A DNA stretch of 64,000 nucleotides from Pseudarthrobacter siccitolerans (GTDB lineage Bacteria > Actinomycetota > Actinomycetes > Actinomycetales > Micrococcaceae), in NCBI RefSeq assembly GCF_001046895.1, contig NZ_CAQI01000044.1:248001-312000 (forward strand). Direction: 5' to 3'. The stretch's first letter is position 1, and each line of letters begins with the position of its first letter. Under the pieces are notes generated by a model. That model saw only the letters and a list, made by a program, of their open reading frames with translations, had not been told where the DNA came from and did not search any database. Both the position numbers and the translations under genes were made by a program. Positions 48,241 through 58,793 of the stretch are shown in pieces.

Positions 48241-49068
48241 TTAGGCTTCTTCCCCGGTCAGGCCGGTTTCCCGGGTCAATCCAGTGCTGAGGTCCTTGGT
48301 GAGGGCGGCAACGGCGTCCACGCCGCCGTCGCGGATTGCGGCCACCAATGCGGTGCCCACGATCACGCCTTCTGCGTAGGCGGCGATCTCGCGGACCTGT
48401 TCGGCATTGGAGACGCCCAGTCCCACGCACACACGCTCGGCACCGGCGGCATGCGCTGCGGCCACCACGTCCTTTGCGGCGGTGCTGACGGAGGTCCGGG
48501 CGCCGGTGACGCCCATGATGGAGACTGCGTAGACAAAGCCGCGGCTGGCGTCCACGGTGCGCTGCATCCGCTCCGTGGTGGAGGACGGCGCCACGAGGAA
48601 CACCCTGTCCAGGCCGTACTTGTCCGAGGCTTCCATCCACTCGGCAGCCTCGTCAGGGATGAGGTCCGGGGTGATGAGGCCGGCGCCGCCCGCCTCGGAC
48701 AGGCGCCGGGAGAACTCGTCCACGCCCATCCGGACTACCGGGTTCCAGTAGGTCATCACCAGGACGGCGGCATCGGTTTTGCTGGTGATGCCTGCCACCA
48801 CATCAAAGACCTGGCGGACGTGGAAGCCTTTGGCCAGGGCCTCGGTGGTGGCAGCCTGGATGACCTGGCCGTCCATCACGGGATCTGAGTACGGAATGCC
48901 GATTTCGATCAGGTCCGCGCCGTTCTCGGCCAGGGCGATGCCTGCGGCGATGGTCTCCTCCACGCTCGGGTATCCGGCGGGAAGGTAGCCGATCAGGGCG
49001 GAGCGGCCTTCGGCGCGTGCCTTGTCGATGGCCGCGGCCGACTTGCTGGTGGTCTGTGCGGTGCTCAC
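48241..49068 (-). CDS. trpA: Tryptophan synthase alpha subunit
   Basis: 275 residues. The catalytic Glu and Asp are in [20 protein letters not shown]; the barrel ends with VGTALVAAI. Cleaves indole-3-glycerol phosphate to indole, passed to TrpB. The ATG overlaps the trpB stop (ATGA). Confidence 0.95.
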   Translation of the reverse strand: MSTAQTTSKSAAAIDKARAEGRSALIGYLPAGYPSVEETIAAGIALAENGADLIEIGIPYSDPVMDGQVIQAATTEALAKGFHVRQVFDVVAGITSKTDAAVLVMTYWNPVVRMGVDEFSRRLSEAGGAGLITPDLIPDEAAEWMEASDKYGLDRVFLVAPSSTTERMQRTVDASRGFVYAVSIMGVTGARTSVSTAAKDVVAAAHAAGAERVCVGLGVSNAEQVREIAAYAEGVIVGTALVAAIRDGGVDAVAALTKDLSTGLTRETGLTGEEA

Positions 49069-50393
49069 AGCTGCTCCCCCTCTTTGCCGATTTCAGACTC
49101 GGCGGAATTCTTGTCCAACAGATCGAACCATTCGGCGGCGGTGGCCACATCCTTGTCCCCGCGGCCCGAGAGGTTCACGATCACGATCTTGTCCTGCGCG
49201 GTCCCGCCGGCCTCAGCGGTTTCGGCAGCGAGCCGCTGCCCCACCTTGATGGCGCCGGCCAGCGCGTGCGCGGATTCGATGGCGGGAATGATGCCTTCGG
49301 TACGGCAGAGGAGGCGGAACGCTTCCATGGCTTCGCTGTCGGTAATGGGTTCGTAGCTGACGCGGCCGATGTCCGAGAGGTAGGAGTGCTCCGGACCGAC
49401 GCCGGGGTAGTCCAGGCCGGCGGAGATGGAGTGGGACTCGATGGTCTGGCCGTCGTCGTCCTGCATGAGGTACGAGCGGGCGCCGTGCAGGACTCCCGGC
49501 TTGCCCAGCGTGATGGTGGCCGCGTGGCGGCCTGTTTCCACGCCGTCGCCGCCCGCTTCGAACCCGTAGATCTTCACGGACGGGTCGTCCAGGAAGCCGT
49601 GGAAGATGCCTATGGCGTTGGAGCCGCCGCCGATGCAGGCGCAGACGGCGTCCGGGAGCCTGCCTTCCTGGTCCAGGATCTGGGCGCGTGCTTCCTCGCC
49701 GATGACCTCGTGGAAGTAGCGGACCATCGCCGGGAACGGGTGGGCGCCGGCGGCGGTGCCCAGGAGGTAGTGGGTGTTGTCCACGTTGGCCACCCAGTCG
49801 CGCAGGGCGTCGTTGATGGCGTCCTTGAGGGTCTGCGAGCCGCTGGTCACGGGGATGACGGTGGCGCCCAGGAGCTCCATCCGGGCAACGTTCAGCGCCT
49901 GGCGGCGGCAGTCTTCGGCGCCCATGTACACCACGCACTCCAGGCCCATGAGGGCGGCGGCGGTGGCGCTGGCGACGCCGTGCTGGCCCGCGCCGGTCTC
50001 GGCGATCACACGGGTCTTGCCCATGCGCTTGGCGAGCAGCGCCTGGCCCAGGACGTTGTTGATCTTGTGGGAGCCGGTGTGGTTCAGGTCCTCGCGCTTG
50101 AGGAAGATCCGGACTCCCCCGGCGTGCTGGGAGAAGCGCTTGGCTTCGGTCAGCAGCGAGGGACGGCCGGAGTAGTTTTTGTTCAGGTCCGCGACCTGGG
50201 CCCGGAAGTCGGGATCGTCCTTGGCCTTGTCGAACGTCTCTTCGAGCTCGTCCAGGGCGGCGATGAGGGACTCGGGCATCCAGCGCCCCCCGTAGCTGCC
50301 GAAGTACGGCCCCGGGGCGTGTTTCAGGGAGCCGCCCTGCAGGAATGCTTCCGCGGCCTTGTTGTCAGCGTTTCCTGAGGGTGCGTCGGCCAT
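49065..50393 (-). CDS. trpB: Tryptophan synthase beta subunit
   Basis: 442 residues from the ATG at 50393. The PLP Lys is in [10 protein letters not shown]; the phosphate loop is [20 protein letters not shown] and [13 protein letters not shown] are typical. Condenses indole with serine. The longer frame to 50459 is upstream leader, not protein. A hairpin lies between it and trpC. Confidence 0.95.
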   Translation of the reverse strand: MADAPSGNADNKAAEAFLQGGSLKHAPGPYFGSYGGRWMPESLIAALDELEETFDKAKDDPDFRAQVADLNKNYSGRPSLLTEAKRFSQHAGGVRIFLKREDLNHTGSHKINNVLGQALLAKRMGKTRVIAETGAGQHGVASATAAALMGLECVVYMGAEDCRRQALNVARMELLGATVIPVTSGSQTLKDAINDALRDWVANVDNTHYLLGTAAGAHPFPAMVRYFHEVIGEEARAQILDQEGRLPDAVCACIGGGSNAIGIFHGFLDDPSVKIYGFEAGGDGVETGRHAATITLGKPGVLHGARSYLMQDDDGQTIESHSISAGLDYPGVGPEHSYLSDIGRVSYEPITDSEAMEAFRLLCRTEGIIPAIESAHALAGAIKVGQRLAAETAEAGGTAQDKIVIVNLSGRGDKDVATAAEWFDLLDKNSAESEIGKEGEQL

Positions 50394-50480
50394 CAGTCCC
50401 GTCCTGTTCCAGTTGATCGTTCGGTAAGTTGTGGTGTTCCCGCCGGTGGGCCGGAACAAAAGCGCCTCAGGCGGCTGGCA

Positions 50481-50510
50481 GCCCCTGTCCGCGGTGCCGC
50501 GGCCAGGGGC
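50481..50510 (-). other. trpC-trpB intergenic hairpin
   Basis: GCCCCTG and CAGGGGC enclose CCGCGG-TG-CCGCGG, giving a 13-pair stem broken by one mismatch, in the 123-base gap between trpC and trpB. It may be an attenuator, an mRNA-processing site, or a stabilising element. Confidence 0.5.
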
Positions 50511-50516
50511 GCTGCG

Positions 50517-51338
50517 TCAGCCCCGGGCGGCGAGGGCGGCGGCGCCTGCCGCCGTGAACTCTGCAATCCGCTCTCGGGGGGTGGAGTGGCTCACCAGGGC
50601 CTCCCCCACCAGGACCGCGTTGGCGCCGCTGGCGGCATAGTGCGTCACGTCATCCACGCCGCGGACGCCGGATTCGGCGACCACCAGGGCCTGCGCCGGA
50701 ATCAGGCCCGCGAGGGACGCGAAAACGGAACGGTCGACGTCGAGCGTCTTCAGGTTGCGAACGTTCACTCCGATGATGCGCGCCTGGGCGGCGACCGCCC
50801 GCTCGATTTCCTCTTCGGTGTGCGTTTCGACGAGCACATTCATGCCCAGTTCGCGGCTCAGTGCCGAGAACTCGTTCAGCTGGGCATCGGAGAGCGCAGC
50901 AACGATCAGCAGGATCAGGTCCGCGCCGTGGGCCCGGGCTTCCCAGATCTGATACTCGTCGAGGGTGAAGTCCTTGCGCAGCAAGGGCACATCCACCGCG
51001 GCGCGTACCGCGTCCAGGTCCGCCAGGGAGCCGTTGAAGCGGCGCTGTTCGGTGAGGACGCTGATGACGGAGGCACCGCCGTCGGCGTACTGCCGCGCTA
51101 AGGAAGCGGGATCGCCAATGGCTGCGAGGTCGCCCTTGGAAGGGCTGCGGCGCTTGATCTCCGCGATGACTTTCAGCTGCTCACGCGACGGGGAAGTGCC
51201 GCCGAGGGCGGCCCAGGCGTCGCGGGCGGGTGCTGCGCCCTGGGCCAGGTCCTTCAGTTCAGCCAGGGAAACGAGGCGTTTCCGGGCGTCCATATCCTCC
51301 CTGACACCGGCGTTGATGTCATCGAGAACAGTTGCCAT
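50517..51338 (-). CDS. trpC: Indole-3-glycerol phosphate synthase
   Basis: 273 residues. Catalytic Lys and Glu are in VIAEIKRRSPSKG and the LRKDFTLDEYQIWEARAHGAD segment; NVRNLKTLDVD and VAESGVRGVDDV complete the barrel. Makes indole-3-glycerol phosphate. The ATG overlaps the upstream stop by one base (TGATG). No trpD or trpF is present between trpE and trpA, so phosphoribosyltransferase and isomerase steps are encoded elsewhere. Confidence 0.95.
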   Translation of the reverse strand: MATVLDDINAGVREDMDARKRLVSLAELKDLAQGAAPARDAWAALGGTSPSREQLKVIAEIKRRSPSKGDLAAIGDPASLARQYADGGASVISVLTEQRRFNGSLADLDAVRAAVDVPLLRKDFTLDEYQIWEARAHGADLILLIVAALSDAQLNEFSALSRELGMNVLVETHTEEEIERAVAAQARIIGVNVRNLKTLDVDRSVFASLAGLIPAQALVVAESGVRGVDDVTHYAASGANAVLVGEALVSHSTPRERIAEFTAAGAAALAARG

Positions 51339-51625
51339 CAGTGGCCGGAGTTCTTCAGCTTGCTGCCTTCGACGCCGTAGCCTGCCTTGCGCATGATGTA
51401 GCCGAGGATGAGGCCGAGGACCATCACGCCGGCGCCCGCGATGAAGATGGGGGTGCTGGCGATAACGAAGGCGATTGACGCGATGAGGGCGCCCACCAGC
51501 ATCACAATGACGCAGGTCCAGGCCGCGGGGCTGTTGCCGTGGCCGAGTTCCTGGCTGTGGTCAATGGCGCCGGGGGCAACCGTGCGGGTGCCTGACTTGG
51601 AAACGGATGCAGGTGCTTTGCTCAT
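51338..51625 (-). CDS. HGxxPAAW-motif membrane protein
   Basis: 95 residues. The motif L-G-H-G-N-S-P-A-A-W at about 27-36 precedes two hydrophobic segments (about 37-58 and 61-80) and a basic tail. It is a small conserved actinobacterial membrane protein, always in or near the trp operon; its role is unknown. Stop and trpC start overlap as TGATG. Confidence 0.88.
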   Translation of the reverse strand: MSKAPASVSKSGTRTVAPGAIDHSQELGHGNSPAAWTCVIVMLVGALIASIAFVIASTPIFIAGAGVMVLGLILGYIMRKAGYGVEGSKLKNSGH

Positions 51626-51730
51626 GGAAAATCTCCTCAGGGTGGATACTGCTTACATTCTGCCATTTTTTGGCTGCGGGCCGCGTATCGGCGGCATGGC
51701 AGCCCGGGCTTGTCCGGCGCCGGCGATCAA

Positions 51731-52390
51731 TCAGGTGGGATCATCGCCCTTGGAAAGCCTGTCCCAGCTGTCGATCTCGTCGACCGGTCCTGACGTGGCG
51801 GCGGCCCCGCCGAGGGCCGGCGCGTCATATTTGGTCCGGGTTTTCCAGTGCCGGCTGGCCGGAATGATGAGCAGGCCGGCGAGGGCCAGCAGGCAACCGG
51901 CGACGACGGCGAGGGCCGGGAACGCGGTGACGGCTACTTGCGCCTGGCTGCCGGTGATGCCCGTGGCGGCCGCGATGGCGCCCTGGGCTGCCGCCAGCGG
52001 GTCGGCCAGGACGGTGGACGCAGCGGCGACGATTCCCGCTGAGGCCAGGACGATGATGGCGGTGATGATCCACCGGGCGATCCGGCCGGCGATGGCGGCC
52101 GCCAGGCCGCCGGCAAGGGCCACGAGCGCCAAAGCCGTGACGGCGGTGGCAGCCTTACTGCCCTGGACGTCCAGCGCCGACTGCGCGGCACCGGCCTGGC
52201 CCACCTGGTTCGGGTCCAGCGTGACAGTCATCCAGGTCTGGGTAGTGGTGCCGAAGACCGCCAGGGCCAGGACGGCCACCAGCAGTATCAATGTGGACTT
52301 GCGGGCCCAGGCGGGCGTTGCACGCTTTGCTGGTGTCCCGGACTGTTCCGCTGCCGGTCCAGCCCTGCCGGGGACAACAGGACCGGACAT
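51731..52390 (-). CDS. Trp biosynthesis-associated membrane protein
   Basis: 219 residues from the ATG at 52390, which overlaps the trpE stop by one base (TGATG). Four membrane segments are visible (about 33-50, 80-100, 108-128 and 155-178). The first loop carries the WMTVTLDPNQ segment typical of the TIGR02234 family. Conserved next to trpE in actinobacteria; the function is unknown. Confidence 0.88.
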   Translation of the reverse strand: MSGPVVPGRAGPAAEQSGTPAKRATPAWARKSTLILLVAVLALAVFGTTTQTWMTVTLDPNQVGQAGAAQSALDVQGSKAATAVTALALVALAGGLAAAIAGRIARWIITAIIVLASAGIVAAASTVLADPLAAAQGAIAAATGITGSQAQVAVTAFPALAVVAGCLLALAGLLIIPASRHWKTRTKYDAPALGGAAATSGPVDEIDSWDRLSKGDDPT

Positions 52391-53952
52391 CAGGAGTCCG
52401 TCCGGCCAGGCAGTGATTCCGCAGAGATGTTTTGCAGCGAACCTGCCGTGTGCACGGCGCGGAGCGGGGCGGCAGCCTTGTTCACGGTTTCGAGCGCTTC
52501 CGTGGGGTTGACGGAATCGGCCACGATGCCGCCGCCGGCCTGGACATACGCCCGGCCTTCGCGCAGCAGCGCGGAGCGGATGGCGATGGCCATGTCCATG
52601 TCGCCGGCGAAATCGAGGTATCCCACCACTCCGCCGTAAATGCCGCGGCGGTGCGGTTCCAGTTCGTCGAGGAGCCGCAGGGCGCGCGGTTTCGGGGCGC
52701 CGGAGAGGGTACCTGCCGGGAAGGTGGCTTTCAGCACGTCGTAGGCCTTCGCCCGTGGTGACAGCTGGCCCACCACGGTGGACACCAGGTGCATGATGTG
52801 GCTGAAGCGCTCCACCTCCATGAACTGCGTGACATCCACCGTTCCCGCCACGCACACCTTGGACAGGTCGTTGCGGGACAGGTCCACCAGCATCAGGTGC
52901 TCGGCGCGTTCCTTCTGGTCCGCGAGCAGCTCTTCGGCGAGGGCCTTGTCCGCTTCCACAGTTTTGCCGCGCGGGCGGGATCCGGCGATGGGGTGGGTGA
53001 TGACCTCTTCGCCGGTCACGGTGACCAGGGCCTCCGGCGAGGAGCCCACGATCGAATACTCCCGGCCCTCCGCGTCCTCGAGGCTGAAGATGTACATGTA
53101 GGGGCTGGGGTTGGTGTTGCGCAGGACCCGGTAGACGTCCAGGGCCGAAGCATTGCACTCCATCTCGAAGCGGCGGGAAATAACCACCTGGAACACTTCG
53201 CCGTCCACGATGGCTTCCTTGCCGCGGTCCAGTGCTGCCAGGTACTCGGCTTCGTCCCAGCGTTCCTGGACGCTGGAGGCAAAGTCCAGTGCGGCCGGGG
53301 CCAGCACCGAGACGGGCTGGGCCACGGGGGTGCTGACCTTGGTGAGCAGGGCCTTGACCCGGGCGACGGCGTCGTGCCAGGCCTCGTCCACGCGTTCGGA
53401 ACTGTCATCGAAGTTGATGGCGTTGGCGATCAGCAGCACGGTGCCGTCCACGTTGTCGTGGACCGCCATGTCCGTGACGAGGTTCAGCGCCATCTCCGGC
53501 AGCTGCAGATCGTCCTCGGGCGGGCTGACCAGGCGTTCCCAGTGGCGCACGGTTTCCCAGCCAAGGAAACCCACCAGGCCGGAGGTAAAGGGCGGCAGGC
53601 CCTCGAACCGGTCGGTGCGCAGGGCTTCGATGGTGTCGCGGATGGCGTCCACAGGACTGCCGCCTACCGGGACTCCCACCGGCGGCTCTCCCAGCCAGTG
53701 GGCATTGCCGTCCTTGGTGGTCAAGGTGGCCCGGGACCGGGCGCCGATGAAGGAGTAGCGGGACCAGGCCCCGCCCACGGCTGCCGACTCCATCAGGAAC
53801 GTTCCGGGCTGCCCCTGGGCGAGCTTGCGGTACAAGCCGATGGGGGTCTCGGCGTCAGCGAGTACTTTGAGCCGGACGGGGATGACGCGGCTGTGGCCGG
53901 CCAGTTCCCGGAACTCCTCGAGGCTTGGGCTGATGGTTCCAAGGTCCTGCAT
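52390..53952 (-). CDS. trpE: Anthranilate synthase component I
   Basis: 520 residues. The chorismate-binding C-terminal half is clear: GEVFQVVISRRFE, PSPYMYIFSLED, SSPEALVTVTG, HPIAGSRPRGKT, LVDLSRNDLSKVC and GTLSGAPKPRALRLLDELEPHRRGIYGG. Makes anthranilate with a TrpG glutaminase that is not in this window. The ATG at 53952 is 150 bases downstream of hisI. I see no leader peptide with paired Trp codons in that gap. Confidence 0.95.
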   Translation of the reverse strand: MQDLGTISPSLEEFRELAGHSRVIPVRLKVLADAETPIGLYRKLAQGQPGTFLMESAAVGGAWSRYSFIGARSRATLTTKDGNAHWLGEPPVGVPVGGSPVDAIRDTIEALRTDRFEGLPPFTSGLVGFLGWETVRHWERLVSPPEDDLQLPEMALNLVTDMAVHDNVDGTVLLIANAINFDDSSERVDEAWHDAVARVKALLTKVSTPVAQPVSVLAPAALDFASSVQERWDEAEYLAALDRGKEAIVDGEVFQVVISRRFEMECNASALDVYRVLRNTNPSPYMYIFSLEDAEGREYSIVGSSPEALVTVTGEEVITHPIAGSRPRGKTVEADKALAEELLADQKERAEHLMLVDLSRNDLSKVCVAGTVDVTQFMEVERFSHIMHLVSTVVGQLSPRAKAYDVLKATFPAGTLSGAPKPRALRLLDELEPHRRGIYGGVVGYLDFAGDMDMAIAIRSALLREGRAYVQAGGGIVADSVNPTEALETVNKAAAPLRAVHTAGSLQNISAESLPGRTDS

Positions 53953-54102
53953 GGCTATGCTGTTCCGCCTGTTCTCGTCGGGGCCGGTCTGGTTCTGGTG
54001 GGCCGGAGCTTTGTTGGCCTGGGCCGTACCTGTTGCTGGGGGTTGCAGGGGTGGCCAACCCTCCCCTGCCTGCCGCAGGTTGCTGCGGTCAGTGGAACAA
54101 AT

Positions 54103-54558
54103 TCAGAGTGCCTGGCCTGTGGTGACAGCCAGGTCCCTGCCGTCGAAGCAGGTGCGGGTGCCGGTGTGGCAGGCGGCACCAACCTGGTCCACGCGCACCA
54201 GGAGGGCATCGCCGTCGCAGTCCATGGCTACTGACTTGACCCACTGCACGTGCCCGGATGTGTCTCCCTTGCGCCAGTACTCCTGGCGGGAGCGGGAGTA
54301 GAAAGTGACGCGGCCGGTGGTCATGGTGCGGTGCAGTGCTTCGTCATCCATCCAGCCAAGCATCAGCACCTCATTGGTATCGAACTGCTGTACGACGGCG
54401 GCCACCAGTCCTGCGCTGTCCCGCTTAAGTGCGGCGGCCAGATCGGACGGCAGGGGGCTGGCCGCAGGGGCGTCTTCGGGAGTTCCGGCCGGGCCCGGCA
54501 AGGGTGCCGCGGGCAGGGTGGAACCAGGGGTGGGGACGGGGGCGGGCTGCTCAGACAT
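54103..54558 (-). CDS. hisI: Phosphoribosyl-AMP cyclohydrolase
   Basis: 151 residues from the ATG at 54558. The metal-binding D-C-D-G-D-A and the zinc-binding C-H-T-G-T-R-T-C are present. A Pro/Ala-rich N-terminal extension of about 40 residues precedes the catalytic core. Opens the purine ring of PR-AMP in histidine synthesis. The longer frame above 54558 crosses the promoter of the divergent TIGR03085-like gene. Confidence 0.92.
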   Translation of the reverse strand: MSEQPAPVPTPGSTLPAAPLPGPAGTPEDAPAASPLPSDLAAALKRDSAGLVAAVVQQFDTNEVLMLGWMDDEALHRTMTTGRVTFYSRSRQEYWRKGDTSGHVQWVKSVAMDCDGDALLVRVDQVGAACHTGTRTCFDGRDLAVTTGQAL

Positions 54559-54670
54559 CGAGTCAAGTCTAGTGCCTTTGCAATGCCCGGATTCGTGTGT
54601 GAACAACGGCACGCCAGCACCGGTGGCCACGCTGCCCAACTGCGCGGGTGTCGTGCTAGTTTCACAAGTG

Positions 54671-55315
54671 ATGCATTTCGTCGACCCGTCCCGAGAAGTC
54701 CTGGCCGAAACTCTGCTTGCGGCCGGCCCTGACGCGCCCACGCTCTGCAAGGGCTGGCGCACCAGGGACCTTGCCGCGCACCTGTACCTGCGTGAGCGCA
54801 AAGCCGCTGTGGGCCTGGGGCTGATCATCAAACGCCTGGCCAAGGCCTCGGACCAGGCCACGGCCAAGCTGGCAGCAAAGCTGACCACGCCGGAGGCGTA
54901 CACGGGGCTCGTGAATACGTTCCGGGCGGGGCCGCCAACGCTGTCCCCCATGAAGATCAAGGCCTTGGACGAAAGCTCCAACCTCATCGAGTACTTTGTG
55001 CACACCGAGGATGTCCGCCGCGCCGTGGACCGCTGGGCACCCAGGGCCCTGGATGAGGCGTACTCGGAAGCACTGTGGGATGAGCTGGTGAAGCGTGCGG
55101 CCATCCTGTACCGGGGCGTCGATCTCGGCATTGTGCTGGTGCGGCCCTCCGGTCCCCGGCACGTGGCCAAGCGGGCGCCTGTTTCGGTGGCCATCGTGGG
55201 TGAGCCGGGCGAGCTGCTGATGCACGCCCACGGCCGCACGCGCCACGCCCTGGTCACCTTCGAAGGCCAGCCGGACGCCGTCGCCCTCCTCCAGTCAGCC
55301 GAAGTGGGGCTCTAA
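54671..55315 (+). CDS. TIGR03085-like, mycothiol/DinB-fold family protein
   Basis: 214 residues from the ATG at 54671 (GTG 54668 is alternative). The N-terminal helix-rich half has [18 protein letters not shown], where the His and Arg/Glu pattern matches the DinB-like metal site of mycothiol-dependent enzymes. [17 protein letters not shown] adds the second His. The family is common in actinobacteria and unassigned in function. It is inserted on the opposite strand between hisI and hisF; its stop is one base from that of hisF. Confidence 0.85.
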   Translation: MHFVDPSREVLAETLLAAGPDAPTLCKGWRTRDLAAHLYLRERKAAVGLGLIIKRLAKASDQATAKLAAKLTTPEAYTGLVNTFRAGPPTLSPMKIKALDESSNLIEYFVHTEDVRRAVDRWAPRALDEAYSEALWDELVKRAAILYRGVDLGIVLVRPSGPRHVAKRAPVSVAIVGEPGELLMHAHGRTRHALVTFEGQPDAVALLQSAEVGL

Positions 55316-55316
55316 C

Positions 55317-56093
55317 CTAGCGGACTTCGAAGCCTGCCTCGCGGATCGCCTTCTTGACCTGGGACATCATGTCGTCCGGGCCCCAGTGGAAGATCGATGC
55401 GGCCAGGACCGCGTCAGCCCCGGCGGCGACGGCGGGCGGGAAGTGCGCCGGCTCCCCTGCCCCGCCGGAGGCGATGATGGGCACTTTCACGGCGGCGCGG
55501 ACCAGTTTGATGAGTTCGAGGTCGAACCCGTCCTTGGTGCCGTCGGCGTCGATGGAGTTCAGCAGGATCTCCCCCACGCCGCGGTCCGCGGCTTCCTTGG
55601 CCCAGGCGATGGCGTCGATCCCTGTGCCGGTCCGCCCGCCGTGGGTGGTGACTTCGAAGCCCGACGGCGTGGGCTGGGATCCGGGGCGGGTGCGGCGTGC
55701 GTCCACGGACAGGACGAGGACCTGGGACCCGAAGTGCCGGGTGATCTCGTCGATGACGTCGGGACGGGCAACGGCTGCGGTGTTGATGGAGGCTTTGTCC
55801 GCGCCGAAGCGCAGCAGCTTGTCCACCTCGGCCACCCCGCGCACGCCGCCGCCGACGCACAACGGGATAAAAACTTCCTCGGCGGTCCGGCGGACCACGT
55901 CGAAAGTGGTTTCACGGTTGCCGGAGGAGGCGGTGACGTCAAGGAAGGTCAGTTCGTCAGCACCGGCGTTGTCGTACCGGTGGGCGAGCTCCACGGGGTC
56001 CCCGGCGTCGCGGAGGCCCTCGAAGTTAACGCCTTTGACGACGCGCCCGGCGTCCACGTCGAGGCAGGGAATGACGCGTACGGCTACTGCCAT
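55317..56093 (-). CDS. hisF: Imidazole glycerol phosphate synthase subunit HisF
   Basis: 258 residues. [19 protein letters not shown], the catalytic Asp near the start, and the later [31 protein letters not shown] and [12 protein letters not shown] are all typical. Cyclase half of the HisHF pair; HisH is not in this window. It is downstream of hisG and hisE. Confidence 0.95.
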   Translation of the reverse strand: MAVAVRVIPCLDVDAGRVVKGVNFEGLRDAGDPVELAHRYDNAGADELTFLDVTASSGNRETTFDVVRRTAEEVFIPLCVGGGVRGVAEVDKLLRFGADKASINTAAVARPDVIDEITRHFGSQVLVLSVDARRTRPGSQPTPSGFEVTTHGGRTGTGIDAIAWAKEAADRGVGEILLNSIDADGTKDGFDLELIKLVRAAVKVPIIASGGAGEPAHFPPAVAAGADAVLAASIFHWGPDDMMSQVKKAIREAGFEVR

Positions 56094-56147
56094 GGGAAAC
56101 TCCTGGAAATTCTGTGGTGGATGTCGCGCTGGATCCGCTGGATGGAA

Positions 56148-57008
56148 TCAGATGCGGCAGGCGTGGATGCTGCTGACCAGGATGGCGCGTGCCCCGAGGT
56201 CGTACAGCTCATCCATGATCCGGTTGGTTTCGCGCTTGGGCACCATGGAGCGGACGGCCACCCAGTCCGAGTCGCGCAGCGGCGAGACCGTGGGCGATTC
56301 CAGTCCGGGTGTCAGCGAGGCGGCCTGTTCCACGAGTTCCTTGCGGATGTCGTAATCCATGAGGACGTACTGGCGCGCTACGAGCACACCCTGCAGCCGG
56401 CGGATCAGGACCTCGATCTCCTTGGCTGTGCCGTTCGCGGCACCGCCGGCGCCGGTGCGCCGGATCAGGACGGCCTCGGACTTGAGGATGGGCTCGCCGA
56501 AGATTTCCATCCCGGCGGCCTTGAGCGTGTTGCCGGTTTCCACGACGTCGGCGATGGCGTCGGCTACACCGAGCCGGACCGAGGACTCCACGGCGCCGTC
56601 CAGCCGGACCACCTTGGCATTGATGCCGCGTTCGGCGAGGTAGCCGCGGAGCAGGCCGTCATAGCTGGTGGCCAGGCGCTTGCCTTCCAGCTCCTCAACC
56701 TTGCCGAAGTCACCGACAGGGCCGGCGAAGCGGAACGTGGAGGCGGCGAATCCCAGCGGAAGCAGTTCCTCCGCCTCCACCTCTGCGTCCAGCAGCAGGT
56801 CGCGTCCGGTGATGCCGACGTCGAGCGTTCCCTGGCCCACGTACACGGCGATGTCGCGGGGACGGAGGAAGAAGAACTCGATGTCGTTGTCCGGGTCCAC
56901 CATCACCAGCTCACGAGTGTCGCGGCGCTGGCGGTATCCGGCTTCGGACAGCATCGCGGAGGCGGCTTCGGACAGGGAACCCTTATTGGGGACGGCTACT
57001 CGCAGCAT
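56148..57008 (-). CDS. hisG: ATP phosphoribosyltransferase, long form
   Basis: 286 residues, so the long form with a C-terminal ACT-like regulatory domain (about 215-286). [15 protein letters not shown] opens the catalytic domain; [11 protein letters not shown] and [26 protein letters not shown], the phosphoribosyl site, follow. First step of histidine synthesis, feedback-inhibited by histidine. Confidence 0.95.
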   Translation of the reverse strand: MLRVAVPNKGSLSEAASAMLSEAGYRQRRDTRELVMVDPDNDIEFFFLRPRDIAVYVGQGTLDVGITGRDLLLDAEVEAEELLPLGFAASTFRFAGPVGDFGKVEELEGKRLATSYDGLLRGYLAERGINAKVVRLDGAVESSVRLGVADAIADVVETGNTLKAAGMEIFGEPILKSEAVLIRRTGAGGAANGTAKEIEVLIRRLQGVLVARQYVLMDYDIRKELVEQAASLTPGLESPTVSPLRDSDWVAVRSMVPKRETNRIMDELYDLGARAILVSSIHACRI

Positions 57009-57101
57009 GGGGAAATCTTTCTAAATGTGGAAATGTCCAGGTGTTCAAGCAGTGCAGGCCACGGCAGGCACCGGCGGGCAGAGAGCGCGCCGGACCGGTG
57101 G

Positions 57102-57365
57102 CTACAGATGCTTGTAGACGTCTTCCAGGGTCAGGCCTTTGGCGAGCATCAGAACCTGCAGGTGGTACAGCAGCTGGGAGATTTCCTCGGCCGCCGCTTC
57201 ATCGGATTCATATTCGGCAGCCATCCATACTTCGGCTGCTTCTTCAACGACTTTTTTGCCGATGCCATGGACACCGGAGTCCAATTCAGCGACGGTGCGG
57301 GAGCCTTCCGGGCGGGCGGCTGCCTTCTCGCTGAGCTCAGCGAACAGCGTCTCGAAATTCTTCAC
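57102..57365 (-). CDS. hisE: Phosphoribosyl-ATP diphosphatase
   Basis: 87 residues from the GTG at 57365 after GGAGGG. The MazG-like Glu pattern is [10 protein letters not shown] and [10 protein letters not shown]. Removes diphosphate from PR-ATP. 93 bases upstream of hisG in the same direction. Confidence 0.93.
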   Translation of the reverse strand: MKNFETLFAELSEKAAARPEGSRTVAELDSGVHGIGKKVVEEAAEVWMAAEYESDEAAAEEISQLLYHLQVLMLAKGLTLEDVYKHL

Positions 57366-57467
57366 GCCCTCCAGCCTACTTGCTGCGGCCCAAAGGGCGC
57401 TTGTCGGGCCGTTGCATGACGGGCGCGATGTGAGTGAACACACACGCGCCCGCCATTTGCCCGGCTG

Positions 57468-57956
57468 CTAGCTGCGGTACTGCTTGAGCACCACGGCGGT
57501 AGCCAGGGCTGCGGTGACAGCCTCGTGGCCCTTGTCTTCCTTCGACCCGGGGAGGCCGGCACGGTCCAGGCCCTGCTGCTCGGTGTCGCAGGTCAGGACG
57601 CCGAAACCCACGGGGACGCCGGTGCGCACGCTCACGTCGGTGAGTCCCGACGTCGCGGCCTGGCAGACGTACTCGAAGTGCGGCGTGCCGCCCCGGATCA
57701 CGACGCCGAGGGCCACCACGGCGTCGAAGTGCGGCGCGAGGCGCGCGGCTGCCACCGGCAACTCAAAGCAGCCCGGCACCCGCAGGACGATGGGATCGGC
57801 GATGCCGGCGTCCTTGGCCGCGCGCAGGGCACCGTCCAGGAGTCCGTCCATGATCTGGGTGTGCCAGCTGGCCGCGACGATAGCCAGCTTCAGCTGGGAC
57901 GTTTCGGCCGGGTTGAGGGTGGTGAGGTCGATGTCGGGGGCGCCGTGTCCGCTCAT
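57468..57956 (-). CDS. ribH: 6,7-dimethyl-8-ribityllumazine synthase
   Basis: 162 residues. [45 protein letters not shown] (catalytic His), and [21 protein letters not shown] are all present. Joins the butanone phosphate made by RibB with the pyrimidine from RibD. Last of the rib genes; 66 bases after ribA. Confidence 0.95.
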   Translation of the reverse strand: MSGHGAPDIDLTTLNPAETSQLKLAIVAASWHTQIMDGLLDGALRAAKDAGIADPIVLRVPGCFELPVAAARLAPHFDAVVALGVVIRGGTPHFEYVCQAATSGLTDVSVRTGVPVGFGVLTCDTEQQGLDRAGLPGSKEDKGHEAVTAALATAVVLKQYRS

Positions 57957-58022
57957 AGGTCAGTACTGTTCCGTTCGTTGTGGTGGCTCAGCAGCGAGAT
58001 GCGCTGTTCAATCTTGTTCGTG

Positions 58023-58793
58023 TCAGTCTTGTTCGTGCTCGAAGCCGGCGCCGGGACTGGCTACCGGCACCGGGCCCACGTGGGAGCCAAGCACCAGCCG
58101 GTGCTCCATGCGGTCCTTCTTGGTCTGCAGGTACCGGATGTTCTGGTCGCGCGAAGGCACCTCGGTGGGGACCATTTCCACTACCTTGACGCCGGCCTTC
58201 GCCAGCCTGTTCTGCTTGTCCGGGTTGTTGCTCAGCAGCCGCACCTCGTGCAGTCCCATTTCGGCCAGCACCTGGGCGGCGGCCTTGTAGCACCGGCCGT
58301 CCACGGGCAGGCCAAGCTGTTCGTTGGCCTCCACCGTGTCGAAGCCGGCTTCCTGCAGGGCGTAGGCCTTGATCTTGTTGGCCAGGCCGATGCCCCTGCC
58401 TTCCTGCCCGCGCAGGTACAGCAGCGTCCCGCCGTGTTCGCGGATCATTTCCAGGGCGTAGGCAAGCTGCTCGCCGCAGTCACAGCGGTACGAACCAAAA
58501 ACATCCCCGGTGAGGCATTCGGAGTGCAGCCGGACCAGGGGCGCTTTTCCATCCTTGGGCGGGTTCGGAGAACTGACCGCCAGGTGCTCGTGGCCGGTGA
58601 CGAGGTCCGTCCAGGCCTGGGCCACGAAATCGCCGAAGGCTGTGGGCAGCTGCACGATGGGTCCGGCGCTGACGGGATGGGGTGTGTGGCGGTTGCCCTC
58701 CGTGTGGTGGTGGCCAGGTGCGGATTCGGCCTTGTGGTGGCCGTTGCCTGAGGCAGGCAGGTGGCCGTTGCCCGAAGCTGCGGAAGCCGTCAT
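58023..58793 (-). CDS. ribA: GTP cyclohydrolase II
   Basis: 256 residues. Zinc Cys in [20 protein letters not shown]; later [11 protein letters not shown] and LLSNNPDKQ. Opens GTP, the first step of riboflavin synthesis. The first 40 residues are a His-rich tail with SGNGH repeated twice and several further His, not part of the catalytic fold. RibA and RibB are separate here, not fused. The ATG overlaps the ribB stop by four bases. Confidence 0.95.
   Translation of the reverse strand: MTASAASGNGHLPASGNGHHKAESAPGHHHTEGNRHTPHPVSAGPIVQLPTAFGDFVAQAWTDLVTGHEHLAVSSPNPPKDGKAPLVRLHSECLTGDVFGSYRCDCGEQLAYALEMIREHGGTLLYLRGQEGRGIGLANKIKAYALQEAGFDTVEANEQLGLPVDGRCYKAAAQVLAEMGLHEVRLLSNNPDKQNRLAKAGVKVVEMVPTEVPSRDQNIRYLQTKKDRMEHRLVLGSHVGPVPVASPGAGFEHEQD

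Noticed and set aside
53953..54102. Trp leader peptide/attenuator before trpE
   Set aside because: No short frame with adjacent Trp codons and no clear terminator hairpin was found.
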